Below the pieces are notes generated by a model. The model was not told where the DNA came from and made no database searches. It was given only the letters and a program-made list of their open reading frames with translations. Below are positions 18,461 to 26,139 of a stretch of 64,000 bases of DNA, one piece after another (the stretch's first letter is position 1; each line of letters starts with the position of its first letter). The position numbers and the translations under genes are program-made. The stretch is from DATKCF01 sp035513345 (lineage in GTDB: Bacteria > Gemmatimonadota > Gemmatimonadetes > Longimicrobiales > RSA9). The stretch spans positions 4,295 to 68,294 of the forward strand of contig DATKCF010000152.1 in the NCBI GenBank assembly GCA_035513345.1. The letters are read 5' to 3'.

Positions 18461-18894
18461 CAGGGAATCGCGCCCTTTGCGGTATCGCCCCCGGCCTCGA
18501 GGCTGTCGAGTGTGCTTTTCGCGTGCTCGATGTGGCGAGCGGCTTCCGGTCCATCCGGCGGCTCGGCCAGGAACGTGCGCAGGTGCTCCTTCGCGTCGTC
18601 CGCCTTGCCGTCGCGTAGCAGCAGGAACGCAAGACCGTAGTGCGCGCCCGCTGCGTGTTCGTCATTGGCAAGGACCTTCCGATACGTCCGCATCGCCTCG
18701 TCAGACATCCCGATGCGGGTGTAAACGATGGCCATCTGCTGGAGCACGGCCAGGTCGTCGGGCGTGTCTCTCAACGCGAGGCGCAGTGACGTCAGCGCCT
18801 CGTGGTATTTGCCCGACCCCAGCAGGGCGACGCCTTCCTCGTAGTAGTCGACCGCGTCCTGGTCCTGCCCCAGCAGCTTTTTCCAGATTCCCAT
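18460..18894 (-). CDS. TPR-repeat protein
   Basis: 144 residues, cytoplasmic, with three tetratricopeptide repeats (ALLGSGKYHEALTSLRLALR, AIVYTRIGMSDEAMRTYRKV, AFLLLRDGKADDAKEHLRTF). The N-terminal MGIWKKLLGQDQDAV is a short amphipathic helix. It overlaps the OsmC start by one base, so the two are translationally coupled, and it may help assemble or regulate that protein (inference). No enzymatic motif. Confidence 0.8.
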   Translation of the reverse strand: MGIWKKLLGQDQDAVDYYEEGVALLGSGKYHEALTSLRLALRDTPDDLAVLQQMAIVYTRIGMSDEAMRTYRKVLANDEHAAGAHYGLAFLLLRDGKADDAKEHLRTFLAEPPDGPEAARHIEHAKSTLDSLEAGGDTAKGAIP

Positions 18895-18973
18895 CGGCCA
18901 AGTCGTAACGGCGGGATCACGAAAATGAACGGTATCAACATAGACATCGCTTCAACGGCCGCGCAATCGAACG

Positions 18974-19588
18974 TCACACCTTCGTGGCCAGCGCCGTGCC
19001 TTCCTGTTCGGCGGCGATCCTCAGACCGGCGGCCGCAAGGCGCTGGACCATGAGCGCGGGCGAGCCTTCGATCACCAGCCGACCCAGCGGGTGCAATGCG
19101 CGAGCCCCCTCCTCCAGCCATGCGTCCGCGCTTTCGCCGCTGAGCCAGACGCCGTGCAGCTTCCCGTCGTAGAACGGCAGCCGCGCGCCCAGTCGCAGCC
19201 GGCTGGCCGCACCGGAAGGAGCGTGTATCGCGTCCGCAATGATCTCGACGGTCCCGCCCAGCTCCGCCAGATCGGCGGCGAACGCGGCAGCCGGCCCGGC
19301 CACGAGGGCGAAGCCGGACGCATCATTCAGGCCGAGAAGTGCGGCGATCCGGATCGCGGCCTGGGGATCGCCGCCGGATCCAGCCGCCACCGTGTCGCCC
19401 GGCATCCGTTCATCCTCCGGATCCAGCATGGCGACACCGCCTCGGACCGGATAGGTCCGTTCGCAGTTCGGACAGCCGAGCGCGCCCTCGAGGACCCGAC
19501 GGTCCCGCATGTCATCCGACCGTACGATCAGACCGAACGGCGGCCCGCAGACCGGACACGCAAGGATGTCGGTCAGCAGGATGTGCAC
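18974..19588 (-). CDS. Trm112-like zinc-ribbon protein with methyltransferase-like C-terminus
   Basis: 204 residues. The first 50 form a Trm112/UPF0434-type zinc ribbon: CPVC at 11-14 and CPNC at 39-42, then YPVRGGVAMLDPED. The rest (about 75-204) looks like the later strands of a class I methyltransferase (EIIADAIHAPSGAA, LHGVWLSGESADAWLEEGAR, HPLGRLVIEGSP). The glycine-rich SAM-binding loop is not recognisable, so it is probably not an active enzyme on its own. Trm112 proteins elsewhere activate methyltransferases. It starts 4 bp after the M23 gene stop and is the last gene of that minus-strand group. Confidence 0.65.
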   Translation of the reverse strand: MHILLTDILACPVCGPPFGLIVRSDDMRDRRVLEGALGCPNCERTYPVRGGVAMLDPEDERMPGDTVAAGSGGDPQAAIRIAALLGLNDASGFALVAGPAAAFAADLAELGGTVEIIADAIHAPSGAASRLRLGARLPFYDGKLHGVWLSGESADAWLEEGARALHPLGRLVIEGSPALMVQRLAAAGLRIAAEQEGTALATKV

Positions 19589-19591
19589 GGG

Positions 19592-21517
19592 TCAGGGCCG
19601 GAACTCGACGAAGGTTACGCGGCCGGGCTCCACGCGGATGCGACGCCAGACGCGACGGTCGCCAATGTCCGTGCCGAGCAGGTACGTGCCCGCGGGGACG
19701 TCGCCGATCGCGAAGTTCTCGCCCAGAGCCCCGTCCGCGCGAGTGCGGTCGCCGTACGTTTCGACGAATGAGAACGGCGTCTCCGCCGGATACGGCAGCA
19801 CGAGCCCGTACACGCGCGCGGCCGCAAGCGGCTGACCGTTCGCGTCCAGCACGCGACCGGCGACCGTGCCCATGCCCGGCAGCGGTTCGATCCACAGCTC
19901 CGGATTCACCGCGTACGGCGGGAACCGCTCCTCGGGGTTCACGATCGCGCTCGAGTCCGGCAGCGGCGCAACGTGGATCTCGAGGTGCAGATGGTCGTTC
20001 GTCGCGCGACCCGTGTTGCCGACCTGCGCAATGACATCGCCGGCAACGACGCGCTGGCCATGACGCACCGCCAGCGAGCGGTTGTGGTAGTAGACCGAGT
20101 AAACGTACTGCCCATCCTGCCGGTGGTCGTGCAGGATCGCGACCGTGTTCGACCCGGCCTCCGCTTCGCCCGCGAACGCGACAACGCCGTTGCCGATCGC
20201 GAGGACCGGTGTGCCCGCCGGGTTGTTGAACTCGATGCCCATGTGCTGCTGGAGGGTGCCGCCCATCGTCGAGCCGTAGCGATACGTCGGATCGATGAAG
20301 GGATTCGTGCCGGTCGCGTCCGCAATCGGACGCCCGAACCGGATGTGCTGCGCATCACCGGGGTCCGGTCCGATCTGCACGTTCGAGTAATCCACGGTCG
20401 GGCCTTCGCCCGCCAGGACGCGCGCAAGGCCGTACTGCGATCCGCCGATCGGCCACAGCGGCGGCCCGGTCCACGTCATCGTCCACATGTCCGCCGCCGG
20501 CTTGTAGTCATCGCCCGCGGCCAGGAAGTAGATCCGGAAGTTGCCGAGGCCGTTGCCGGCGGCCAGTCCGCGCGACAGTACGATCGACGGTTCGGCGACA
20601 CCCGGTGCCGGCACGATCGCTCGCGGCTTCCCCGGCAGTCCGCTCCAGCCGGGCAGCCGCATCGTCGCAGGCACGAACTTCAGCTCGCTGAGCGAATCGA
20701 CCAGGATCTCGGACTCGGTGGCGACCCAGACCATCGTGTCCCGCGTGGCAGCGATGGCCCGGATGCGCTGCGGCGCTACGCCCTCGGCCTCGCCGAGGTT
20801 CTGCCAGGTGCGACCGCCGTCCTTCGACAACGAGACGCCTTCGAGGTGACCCACCCAGATGTGGCCTTCCGGACTGATGTCCAGACTCAGCACGTACTCC
20901 GACGGCAGTTCGGCGACACGGCCGGCGCATCCGTCGTTCGCGCGTGGACCGCCCGCCACCGATGCAGCCGACTGCACGCATCGCCAGCTCGCGCCCCGGT
21001 CGCCCGTTATGCGGACGCCGTCCGCCGTGGCGATGACCACCGTGTCACCGCGCGACCGGATCCCGTTCAGCGCGACGTACTGCCATTCCGGACCCAGCTC
21101 ATCGATCGTCCAGTTGCGCCACGTCCGGCCCGTGTCCGCGGACATGCCGAATCCATTGCCGACCGTGCCGTACCACACGTCGCCGTCGTCGGTGAACGCC
21201 AGACTGTTGACGTAGCCCCACGAAATCGACGCGTCGTCGTTCGTTGCCGCCTCGATGTGGCGCCACCGGGCCGAGTCGGCCGGCAGGTGCCAGATGCCTT
21301 CGCCGGCCGTGCCCGCCCAGAGGCCACCTGAACCGTCGACCTCGAGCGCCAGCACGTGCACTCCCCAGTTCTTTCCCGACGGCAGCACTGGCGGTACCCG
21401 CCTCACCGCCGCCTGCTGGCCTGGTGGCGCCGGCGGCGCCGACCCCAGGCATCCCGTCGCGAGCACCGCCGCGACTGCCGTACCCGCTGCCAGACGGCTG
21501 CGGAACCGACGCCTCAT
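19592..21517 (-). CDS. M23-type (LytM) peptidase lipoprotein with N-terminal beta-propeller
   Basis: About 641 residues from ATG 21517, which overlaps the queD stop (ATGA). Residues 1-23 are a lipoprotein signal with lipobox ATGC. A BNR/photosynthesis-type propeller follows (repeated DGGRTWQNLGE, DTGRTWRNWTID, DRGASWRCVQ; about residues 35-330). The LytM domain (about 415-540) has QQHMGIEFNNPAGTPV, VAGDVIAQVGNTGRATNDH and HLHLE. The first zinc-site motif reads HxGxE instead of HxGxD, so activity on peptidoglycan is uncertain. A short fibronectin-like or carboxypeptidase-regulatory-like beta domain ends the protein. It should sit in the periplasm or outer membrane. Placement at the tail of the pterin operon is probably incidental. 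Confidence 0.85.
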   Translation of the reverse strand: MRRRFRSRLAAGTAVAAVLATGCLGSAPPAPPGQQAAVRRVPPVLPSGKNWGVHVLALEVDGSGGLWAGTAGEGIWHLPADSARWRHIEAATNDDASISWGYVNSLAFTDDGDVWYGTVGNGFGMSADTGRTWRNWTIDELGPEWQYVALNGIRSRGDTVVIATADGVRITGDRGASWRCVQSAASVAGGPRANDGCAGRVAELPSEYVLSLDISPEGHIWVGHLEGVSLSKDGGRTWQNLGEAEGVAPQRIRAIAATRDTMVWVATESEILVDSLSELKFVPATMRLPGWSGLPGKPRAIVPAPGVAEPSIVLSRGLAAGNGLGNFRIYFLAAGDDYKPAADMWTMTWTGPPLWPIGGSQYGLARVLAGEGPTVDYSNVQIGPDPGDAQHIRFGRPIADATGTNPFIDPTYRYGSTMGGTLQQHMGIEFNNPAGTPVLAIGNGVVAFAGEAEAGSNTVAILHDHRQDGQYVYSVYYHNRSLAVRHGQRVVAGDVIAQVGNTGRATNDHLHLEIHVAPLPDSSAIVNPEERFPPYAVNPELWIEPLPGMGTVAGRVLDANGQPLAAARVYGLVLPYPAETPFSFVETYGDRTRADGALGENFAIGDVPAGTYLLGTDIGDRRVWRRIRVEPGRVTFVEFRP

Positions 21518-21900
21518 GTGAACAGAACCCGTTCGGTGTACTGTGCCCATTGCGTAGGCGTCTCCCAGACCCGCGTGTAGAGGAGCGCATTCGCTACATC
21601 ACCCGGCAGCGAACGCTTGAGTTCATCCCAGAAATATTTCGCCTGATTCTCCGCCGATGGCTCGACTTCGAGGAACGGCGGGAGATCATTGAGGTTCTCG
21701 TGATCGAGACCGTCGGCCAGGGCTCGCAGATGCTTCTTCACGACCACGAAGTCGAACGCAATGCCCGCGTCGTCCAGTCTGTCCGTTGCCAGTGCGATCT
21801 CGACCACGTACCGGTGACCGTGCAGCCGCTCGCACTTCCCACGGTAGTTGCGCAGGAAGTGCGCACTGTCGTAGTGGGCCTGCACGCTTACGACGAACAT
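21514..21900 (-). CDS. queD: 6-carboxy-5,6,7,8-tetrahydropterin synthase-type protein (QueD)
   Basis: 128 residues. Converts 7,8-dihydroneopterin triphosphate, the FolE product, to 6-carboxytetrahydropterin for queuosine/7-deazaguanine synthesis. The zinc ligands are His14 (DSAHFL), His27 and His29. Catalytic Cys23 sits in CERLHGH, the Cx3HGH spacing typical of QueD (PTPS-I). LDHENLND and VWETPTQWAQY complete the active site. It lies 49 bp downstream of the SDR gene and overlaps the M23 start by 4 bp. It is the second member of this fold in the operon; the first has a Cx5HGH motif. Confidence 0.88.
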   Translation of the reverse strand: MFVVSVQAHYDSAHFLRNYRGKCERLHGHRYVVEIALATDRLDDAGIAFDFVVVKKHLRALADGLDHENLNDLPPFLEVEPSAENQAKYFWDELKRSLPGDVANALLYTRVWETPTQWAQYTERVLFT

Positions 21901-21949
21901 TTGGCTCCGAGTCGTTCGGGGTTCCTGCCGGATCGGTATCGGTAACGGC

Positions 21950-22672
21950 TCACGCGCGCTCCAGCGAGATCAGGGGGATGCCCGTTCGCTCCGGCCGCGT
22001 GATTGCGTACAGCACTGCGTCCGCCACCGCTCCGACCTCCAGCATCGTGTCGGGTTCCGGAAGCCCGGCGTTCTCGTCCCGGTCCACCGCGTCCCACAGC
22101 GTCGTATCCGTCGCGGCCGGCTCGACCAGAGTGCTCCTCACACCCGTGCCCTTCAGCTCGAGGTCCAGAACGGCGTGCAGACCGCGCACCCCGAACTTGG
22201 ACGCCGAGTACGCCCCGTTCGATGGGAACGCCTGCCGGCCCGCAATCGAGCCGACCGTGACGATGTGGCCCGAGCCGCGCTCGATCATCGATGGCAGGAA
22301 TGCACGCATCAGCAGGAACGGCGCGCGCAGGTTCACGCCCAGGTGCCGATCGAAGTCCTCCGGCGTCGTATTCACCAGCCTCGCCATCGAGAACGCGCCC
22401 GCCGCATTGATCAGGTAGTCCGGCGCCGCCAAATCGAAGACGGACGCGAAACTGCGGGCCAGCCGCTCGATGGCCTGCCGCTGCGAAACATCCGCCGCAA
22501 GCGCGACACCGCCGATCTGCTCCGCCGCGCCGCTCAGCTCCGCTTCGCCGCGCGCGACCATTGCGACTCGTGCGCCGCCCTGCCGGAGCTGATTCGCGAC
22601 CGCGAACCCGATACCCCGCGATGCGCCGGTGACAAGCGCGCTCCGCCCGCTCAGCTCAGTGACGGGAGCCAT
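21950..22672 (-). CDS. SDR-family oxidoreductase, candidate sepiapterin-reductase-like enzyme
   Basis: 240 residues. NADPH-dependent short-chain dehydrogenase with TGASRGIG (cofactor, residues 15-22), NAAGAF, the catalytic Ser in VGSIAGRQAF and the YSASK active site. The length matches bacterial sepiapterin reductases (about 240-245). The specific assignment rests on context: the gene overlaps folE by 17 bp and is followed by queD, with a 6-pyruvoyl-tetrahydropterin synthase upstream. A reductase of 6-pyruvoyl-tetrahydropterin would complete tetrahydrobiopterin synthesis. A general SDR role is the alternative. Confidence 0.85.
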   Translation of the reverse strand: MAPVTELSGRSALVTGASRGIGFAVANQLRQGGARVAMVARGEAELSGAAEQIGGVALAADVSQRQAIERLARSFASVFDLAAPDYLINAAGAFSMARLVNTTPEDFDRHLGVNLRAPFLLMRAFLPSMIERGSGHIVTVGSIAGRQAFPSNGAYSASKFGVRGLHAVLDLELKGTGVRSTLVEPAATDTTLWDAVDRDENAGLPEPDTMLEVGAVADAVLYAITRPERTGIPLISLERA

Positions 22673-23261
22673 TCACCATGCACAGCCGGAGGAACTCCTC
22701 ACGCGTCTTCAGATCGTCGAGGAACACGCCGCGCATCGCGCTCGTCAGTGTCTTCGAGTTCTGCTTCTCCACGCCACGCATCATCATGCACAGGTGCCAG
22801 GCTTCGAGCACAACGCCCACGCCCTGCGGCTTCAGCACATCCCACAGCGCCTGCGCAATCTCGTCCGTCATGCGTTCCTGCACCTGAAGCCGTCGCGCGA
22901 AGACGTCCACCACCCGTGCGATCTTCGACAGCCCGATGATACGACCGTTCGGGATGTAGGCCACGTGCGCTTTCCCCACGAACGGCAGCATGTGGTGCTC
23001 GCACAACGAGTACAGCTCGATGTCCTTGACGATGACCATGTTGTGATGGTCCTCGTCGAAAATCGCGTCGCCAACCACATCCGCCACGCATGTGCGGTAG
23101 CCTCGCGTCAGCCACGAAAGACTCTCCGAAACCCGGTCCGGTGTCCTCACCAGACCCGGTCGCGATGGGTCCTCGCCCAGTCGCCGGATCATTTCCCGGA
23201 CCAGATCCGGAAACGGCACGCTGTCCAGCCGTACCACGGGCTCCATCTCGATCGTGCTCAT
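22656..23261 (-). CDS. folE: GTP cyclohydrolase I
   Basis: 201 residues. Opens GTP to 7,8-dihydroneopterin triphosphate, the first step of folate, queuosine and biopterin synthesis. Zinc ligands Cys87 and His90 (YSLCEHHMLPF) and Cys158 (WHLCMMMRG) are present, as are the catalytic GKAHVAYIPNGRIIGLSKIA block and the QERMT stretch. ATG 23261 overlaps the stop of the upstream PTPS gene (ATGA). The 3' end overlaps the SDR start by 17 bp, a very compact coupling that argues for a dedicated pterin operon. Confidence 0.96.
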   Translation of the reverse strand: MSTIEMEPVVRLDSVPFPDLVREMIRRLGEDPSRPGLVRTPDRVSESLSWLTRGYRTCVADVVGDAIFDEDHHNMVIVKDIELYSLCEHHMLPFVGKAHVAYIPNGRIIGLSKIARVVDVFARRLQVQERMTDEIAQALWDVLKPQGVGVVLEAWHLCMMMRGVEKQNSKTLTSAMRGVFLDDLKTREEFLRLCMVNGSRH

Positions 23262-23740
23262 TCCGTCCGATCCCTGCCTGTGTATTCGACGTAATTACGG
23301 GGCGTCTCGTAAAGAACGAGTCGGACCAGCCGGATCGTGGCAGGCATGCCGCCCGCCAGCCGGTCCCATATCGCGACAACCAGGTTCTCGGTCGTCGGGT
23401 TCACTCCCTCGAGCCAGGATACATCGAGGTTCAGATTGCGGTGGTCGAGATCGCCGATCACTCGCGCTTCGACCATGTCGCGCAGCGCCTTGAGATCAAG
23501 GACGTATCCCGTCTCCGCGTCGATCGGCCCCTCGACCGTCACGTCGATCTCGTAGTTGTGACCGTGCCAGTTCGGATTCGAGCAGAGCCCGAAGGTCTCG
23601 CGGTTCCGTTCGTCCGTCCAGTCACTGCGGCTCAACCGGTGCGCAGCACTGAAATGAAGACGACGAGTCACCCTGACGATCGGTGCCGCCCTCGTCGCCT
23701 CGACCCGATCGCCCGCCACTGCCTTGCTCGTCTCGTTCAT
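23258..23740 (-). CDS. 6-pyruvoyl-tetrahydropterin synthase (PTPS, Cx5HGH type)
   Basis: 160 residues from ATG 23740; the longer open frame upstream crosses the terminator and is not coding. Zinc ligands are His34 (SAAHRLS), His59 and His61. Catalytic Cys53 sits in FGLCSNPNWHGHNYE. The Cx5HGH spacing and the FGxCxNPNxHGHNY block match the biopterin-type enzymes (PTPS-II) rather than QueD. GDLDHRNLN and TPRNYVEY are also conserved. The reaction removes triphosphate and forms 6-pyruvoyl-tetrahydropterin. First gene of the folE operon. A 25-residue unconserved N-terminal leader precedes the domain. Confidence 0.88.
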   Translation of the reverse strand: MNETSKAVAGDRVEATRAAPIVRVTRRLHFSAAHRLSRSDWTDERNRETFGLCSNPNWHGHNYEIDVTVEGPIDAETGYVLDLKALRDMVEARVIGDLDHRNLNLDVSWLEGVNPTTENLVVAIWDRLAGGMPATIRLVRLVLYETPRNYVEYTGRDRTE

Positions 23741-23827
23741 CGCTCTCGACCGACCGTCCCGTTGCCACCGCGTCCGAGTACCCGCCTGCGCTGCAACGGG
23801 TTCGGAGCCGGCACCCGGATCCGCCCG

Positions 23828-23862
23828 AAAAAGAAGGCCGGCCCGCGCGTAGCGGGCCGGCC
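23828..23862 (-). terminator. Intrinsic terminator or attenuator upstream of the pterin operon
   Basis: Perfect 11-bp inverted repeat (GGCCGGCCCGC, 23836-23846 and 23852-23862) around a 5-base loop. On the minus strand it is followed directly by TTCTTTTTC. GC stem plus U-rich tail is the classical Rho-independent terminator. It lies 88 bp upstream of the first pterin gene and downstream of a good promoter on the same strand. It therefore ends either a small RNA or a regulated leader. Confidence 0.8.
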
Positions 23863-23873
23863 AATGACGCACC

Positions 23874-23919
23874 GGAGGTCAGTTTGTTGGAGCCCAGTCA
23901 TGATAGACTGGTGACCTCC
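23874..23919 (-). ncRNA. Structured RNA element in the pterin-operon leader
   Basis: Two nested stems: outer GGAGGTCA/TGACCTCC (23874-23881 with 23912-23919) and inner CCAGTC/GACTGG (23894-23899 with 23906-23911). They stack directly on one side, with a 12-base bulge on the other. The element stands 11 bp from the terminator hairpin and downstream of a sigma70-like promoter (24034-24062) on the minus strand, predicting a leader or small RNA of about 200 nt. It does not match riboswitch or small-RNA motifs I know (not tmRNA, SRP RNA or RNase P). It could be an independent sRNA or an attenuator. Confidence 0.45.
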
Positions 23920-24033
23920 CCACACCTTGCCGCCGTCCCTTGCAGGGCGTGACGTCCGTTGCGGGAGCCGGCCCCAATGATGTGTTGCTGTAGGCCCAAA
24001 AACGCATCCTCCGGCACGCCAGATGCGGTCTCG

Positions 24034-24062
24034 AATGTAGCCGGACCTGCTGCCGCGGTCAA
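24034..24062 (-). promoter_or_regulatory. Sigma70-type promoter reading towards the pterin operon
   Basis: On the minus strand TTGACC (24062-24057) and TACATT (24039-24034) are separated by exactly 17 bp. This is one of the best promoter matches in the window. Transcription would start near 24027 and cross the structured element and terminator before reaching the PTPS gene. Confidence 0.65.
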
Positions 24063-24164
24063 TCGATCGGACACACCGCGTCAACGGTTCCGGAACCCCG
24101 TCGGCGAACCGGCATCGGTCGCGCCTGCCATGCGCATTGTGCGCGGCCTTGCGTTGTCGTACAC

Positions 24165-24728
24165 TTGGGAAGAAGATGGTCGTTTGACCCCGGCTGCCTG
24201 CTCCGCGTGATCTGGTTCGTTGCGTTCTACTTCCTGACGGTGCTCGTGCTTCCGCTTGTGGTCGGAAGTGCGGTGACCTACCGCGCGCTGCCGGCTGGCC
24301 GCGCGTGCCCGCGCTGTCGCGCCACCACCATTCTGCTCCACAGCCGGCTGCTTGGCGTCGTGTCGCGCCTGCCGTTCCTCGAGCTGCAGCGGCGCTGGTG
24401 TCTGTCGTGCGGCTGGGCCGGCGTCGTTCGCGTTCCGCGGCCGTCCGTTCGCCTCGTCGTCGCTGGCCGCTCCGCGGAGTCCGGTGATCCGAGAGTGATC
24501 GACGTCAGGCACATCATCGTCGACGGCGTCCCGTGGGGGGTCCGGCTCGAAACGTGGCGGACCGGCCAGCTCTGGTACGGGCGCCTGCTGTTCGTCGATA
24601 CGTCAGGCAGGCTCTGGTCGGATGCGCGGCCGCTGCGCGGCATGTCGGACGGAGAGGTACTCGATCAGGCGAGGCGGCTGCCGCCCGATCTTCTCGTGTC
24701 GCGCTTGCGCGAACTCGTTTCCGGCTGA
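24165..24728 (+). CDS. Membrane-anchored zinc-ribbon protein, unknown function
   Basis: Up to 187 residues. One N-terminal transmembrane segment (VIWFVAFYFLTVLVLPLVVG) precedes a zinc ribbon formed by CPRC (48-51) and CLSC (79-82). A charged domain of about 100 residues with no motif follows. I do not recognise the family. The start is uncertain: the longest frame begins at TTG 24165, and GTG 24207 would begin right at the membrane helix; neither has a clear ribosome-binding site. The 3' end overlaps the convergent Nudix gene by 64 bp. It is transcribed away from the pterin-operon promoter. Confidence 0.6.
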   Translation: MGRRWSFDPGCLLRVIWFVAFYFLTVLVLPLVVGSAVTYRALPAGRACPRCRATTILLHSRLLGVVSRLPFLELQRRWCLSCGWAGVVRVPRPSVRLVVAGRSAESGDPRVIDVRHIIVDGVPWGVRLETWRTGQLWYGRLLFVDTSGRLWSDARPLRGMSDGEVLDQARRLPPDLLVSRLRELVSG

Positions 24729-25258
24729 GCCCGCTCCGCCACGGCGGCCTTCGAAGCGGCCCCTGGTTCCGCCGTGTCGCCATCTTCCGCGCAGCCCGCT
24801 GCCTTCATCGCCGCATCGAGCATTGCGCGCCTGGCCTTGTACCGCAGCCTGCGCCTCGTCTCCGATGGCGTGAACCAGGCGAACCGACTCGCTTCCTCGG
24901 GCGAGATGGTGATCTCGGTGCGCAACGCCTCGGCCAGGTAGTACGTGACCCGCTTGCGTACGAACGTCCTGTCCTTGCCGTCGCCCGCCGTGAATCGGTA
25001 GTCCTCGGCCCGTGCGAAGCTGTCGACGAAACGAACGTCGGCCGCGGCCAGGCCGGTCTCCTCGCGCAGTTCGCGCAGCGCGGCCTGCTCCAGCGTCTCA
25101 CCTTCGTCCACGCCGCCCTTCGGAAACTCCCAGAGCGGCCGCCGCGTCAAGCGGGATCGGAGCAGCAGGAACCTGCAGCCTTCCGGGCTCCTGTGGAACA
25201 CGATGACGCCGGCCGAAACATCCCGCCGGTGTCGCTTGCCTTTCGCCTTCTTCACCAT
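24665..25258 (-). CDS. Nudix hydrolase
   Basis: 197 residues from ATG 25258. The Nudix box GX5EX7REUXEEXGU is complete at residues 48-70 (start GGVDEGE, end RELREETGL) and supplies the Mg-binding glutamates. The N-terminus (KKAKGKRHRRDVSAGVIVF) and the following FPKGGVDEGE resemble diadenosine-polyphosphate or diphosphoinositol-type Nudix enzymes, but the substrate cannot be fixed. The last 45 residues are basic and low-complexity. They lie in the overlap with the convergent membrane zinc-ribbon gene, so the two 3' ends may have slid into each other. Confidence 0.85.
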   Translation of the reverse strand: MVKKAKGKRHRRDVSAGVIVFHRSPEGCRFLLLRSRLTRRPLWEFPKGGVDEGETLEQAALRELREETGLAAADVRFVDSFARAEDYRFTAGDGKDRTFVRKRVTYYLAEALRTEITISPEEASRFAWFTPSETRRRLRYKARRAMLDAAMKAAGCAEDGDTAEPGAASKAAVAERAQPETSSRKRDTRRSGGSRLA

Positions 25259-25389
25259 CAATCGCGGCCTGTCACTCAATGGGTTCGGGTGCGGGAGGCT
25301 ATGGACCGCACGCCCGGCCGGCAACCGCCGTCTGGTCCTCGCACGGCCTCGTTGACAGCCCGCCAACCGGCCTCGATCTTCCCGCACCC

Positions 25390-25788
25390 ATGGAACTCAC
25401 ACTTGCGTTGCTCTGCGAAGAAGCCCGTGACCGGCCGGATGGAAGGTTCGACATCCTCGGCGTTTTCACCGAACTGAGTGCGCCCGGATTCCCCGCCGTC
25501 CAGGATCGTATGACCGCGTTCTTCATCATGGAGTGGGATGCCGACGAGGCAGGAACACAGGCGTTCCGCGCCGACCTGACGGCAGCCGACGGCACGCGCG
25601 TCGTGACCATTGAAGGCGAAACCGAGGTTCCGGTCCGCCAGCCCGGCAGCTCCGCCGCACAGACGCGTCTTGCACTGCCCCTCGAGAAGATCGTCTTCCC
25701 GCAGGCCGGCCCCTACCACTTCGACCTCGTGGCGGGCGGAAACGTGCACCGTGCCTGTTCGCTGTTTCTGAGCGAGCGTCAGGGCTGA
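25390..25788 (+). CDS. Small conserved protein (DUF6941-like), unknown function
   Basis: 132 residues from ATG 25390. The opening MELTLALLCEEARDRPDGRF, then DILGVFTEL, is typical of a small uncharacterised beta-rich family that I believe is DUF6941. The rest predicts a beta-sandwich (alternating strands, APGFPAVQDRMTAFFIMEW). No signal peptide or catalytic motif. It stands alone between a divergent Nudix gene and an intergenic repeat cluster. The upstream 37 in-frame codons are not family-like. Confidence 0.65.
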   Translation: MELTLALLCEEARDRPDGRFDILGVFTELSAPGFPAVQDRMTAFFIMEWDADEAGTQAFRADLTAADGTRVVTIEGETEVPVRQPGSSAAQTRLALPLEKIVFPQAGPYHFDLVAGGNVHRACSLFLSERQG

Positions 25789-25829
25789 GACGACGAGGAG
25801 TTCCCCTGAAAAATCCCTGGCTGCCTGCC

Positions 25830-25870
25830 CGGCGCTCGGGGTTTCACGCTGAGGACGCTGGGGGAGCGGA
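25830..25870 (+). repeat. 41-bp inverted repeat, left arm
   Basis: Identical over all 41 bases to the reverse complement of 26099-26139. Begins CGGCGCTCGGGGTTTCACGC and ends CTGGGGGAGCGGA. The arms are 228 bp apart. A diverged direct copy of part of it lies at about 26151-26190. Confidence 0.9.
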
Positions 25871-26098
25871 GGCCGCGGGTACTTGTTGTTGAACTCACGG
25901 CGGAGCAGGGGTCGACGCGCACCGGCGCCCCGCGATCGTCGCCCGACGTTCCGCCGCCGTGTGGATGTCGACTGACCCCCGCCCGATCCTGAACTGACCA
26001 GCACCCGGGACCACGCCAAGAAACAGAAGATTCCCCCAAAAAGATCCCCGGCTGCCTGCCCGGAGTCGGCGCCATCATGAGGCGGACGAACAGCAGCG

Positions 26099-26139
26099 TC
26101 CGCTCCCCCAGCGTCCTCAGCGTGAAACCCCGAGCGCCG
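26099..26139 (-). repeat. 41-bp inverted repeat, right arm
   Basis: Exact reverse complement of 25830-25870. It contains CAGCGTCCTCAGCGTGAAAC. Lies 74 bp downstream (on the minus strand) of the fumC stop codon. Confidence 0.9.

Noticed and set aside
23737..24084. Minus-strand open frame across the pterin leader
   Set aside because: It reads through the terminator hairpin and two nested stems, and has no ribosome-binding site or conserved motif; structure explains the region better.
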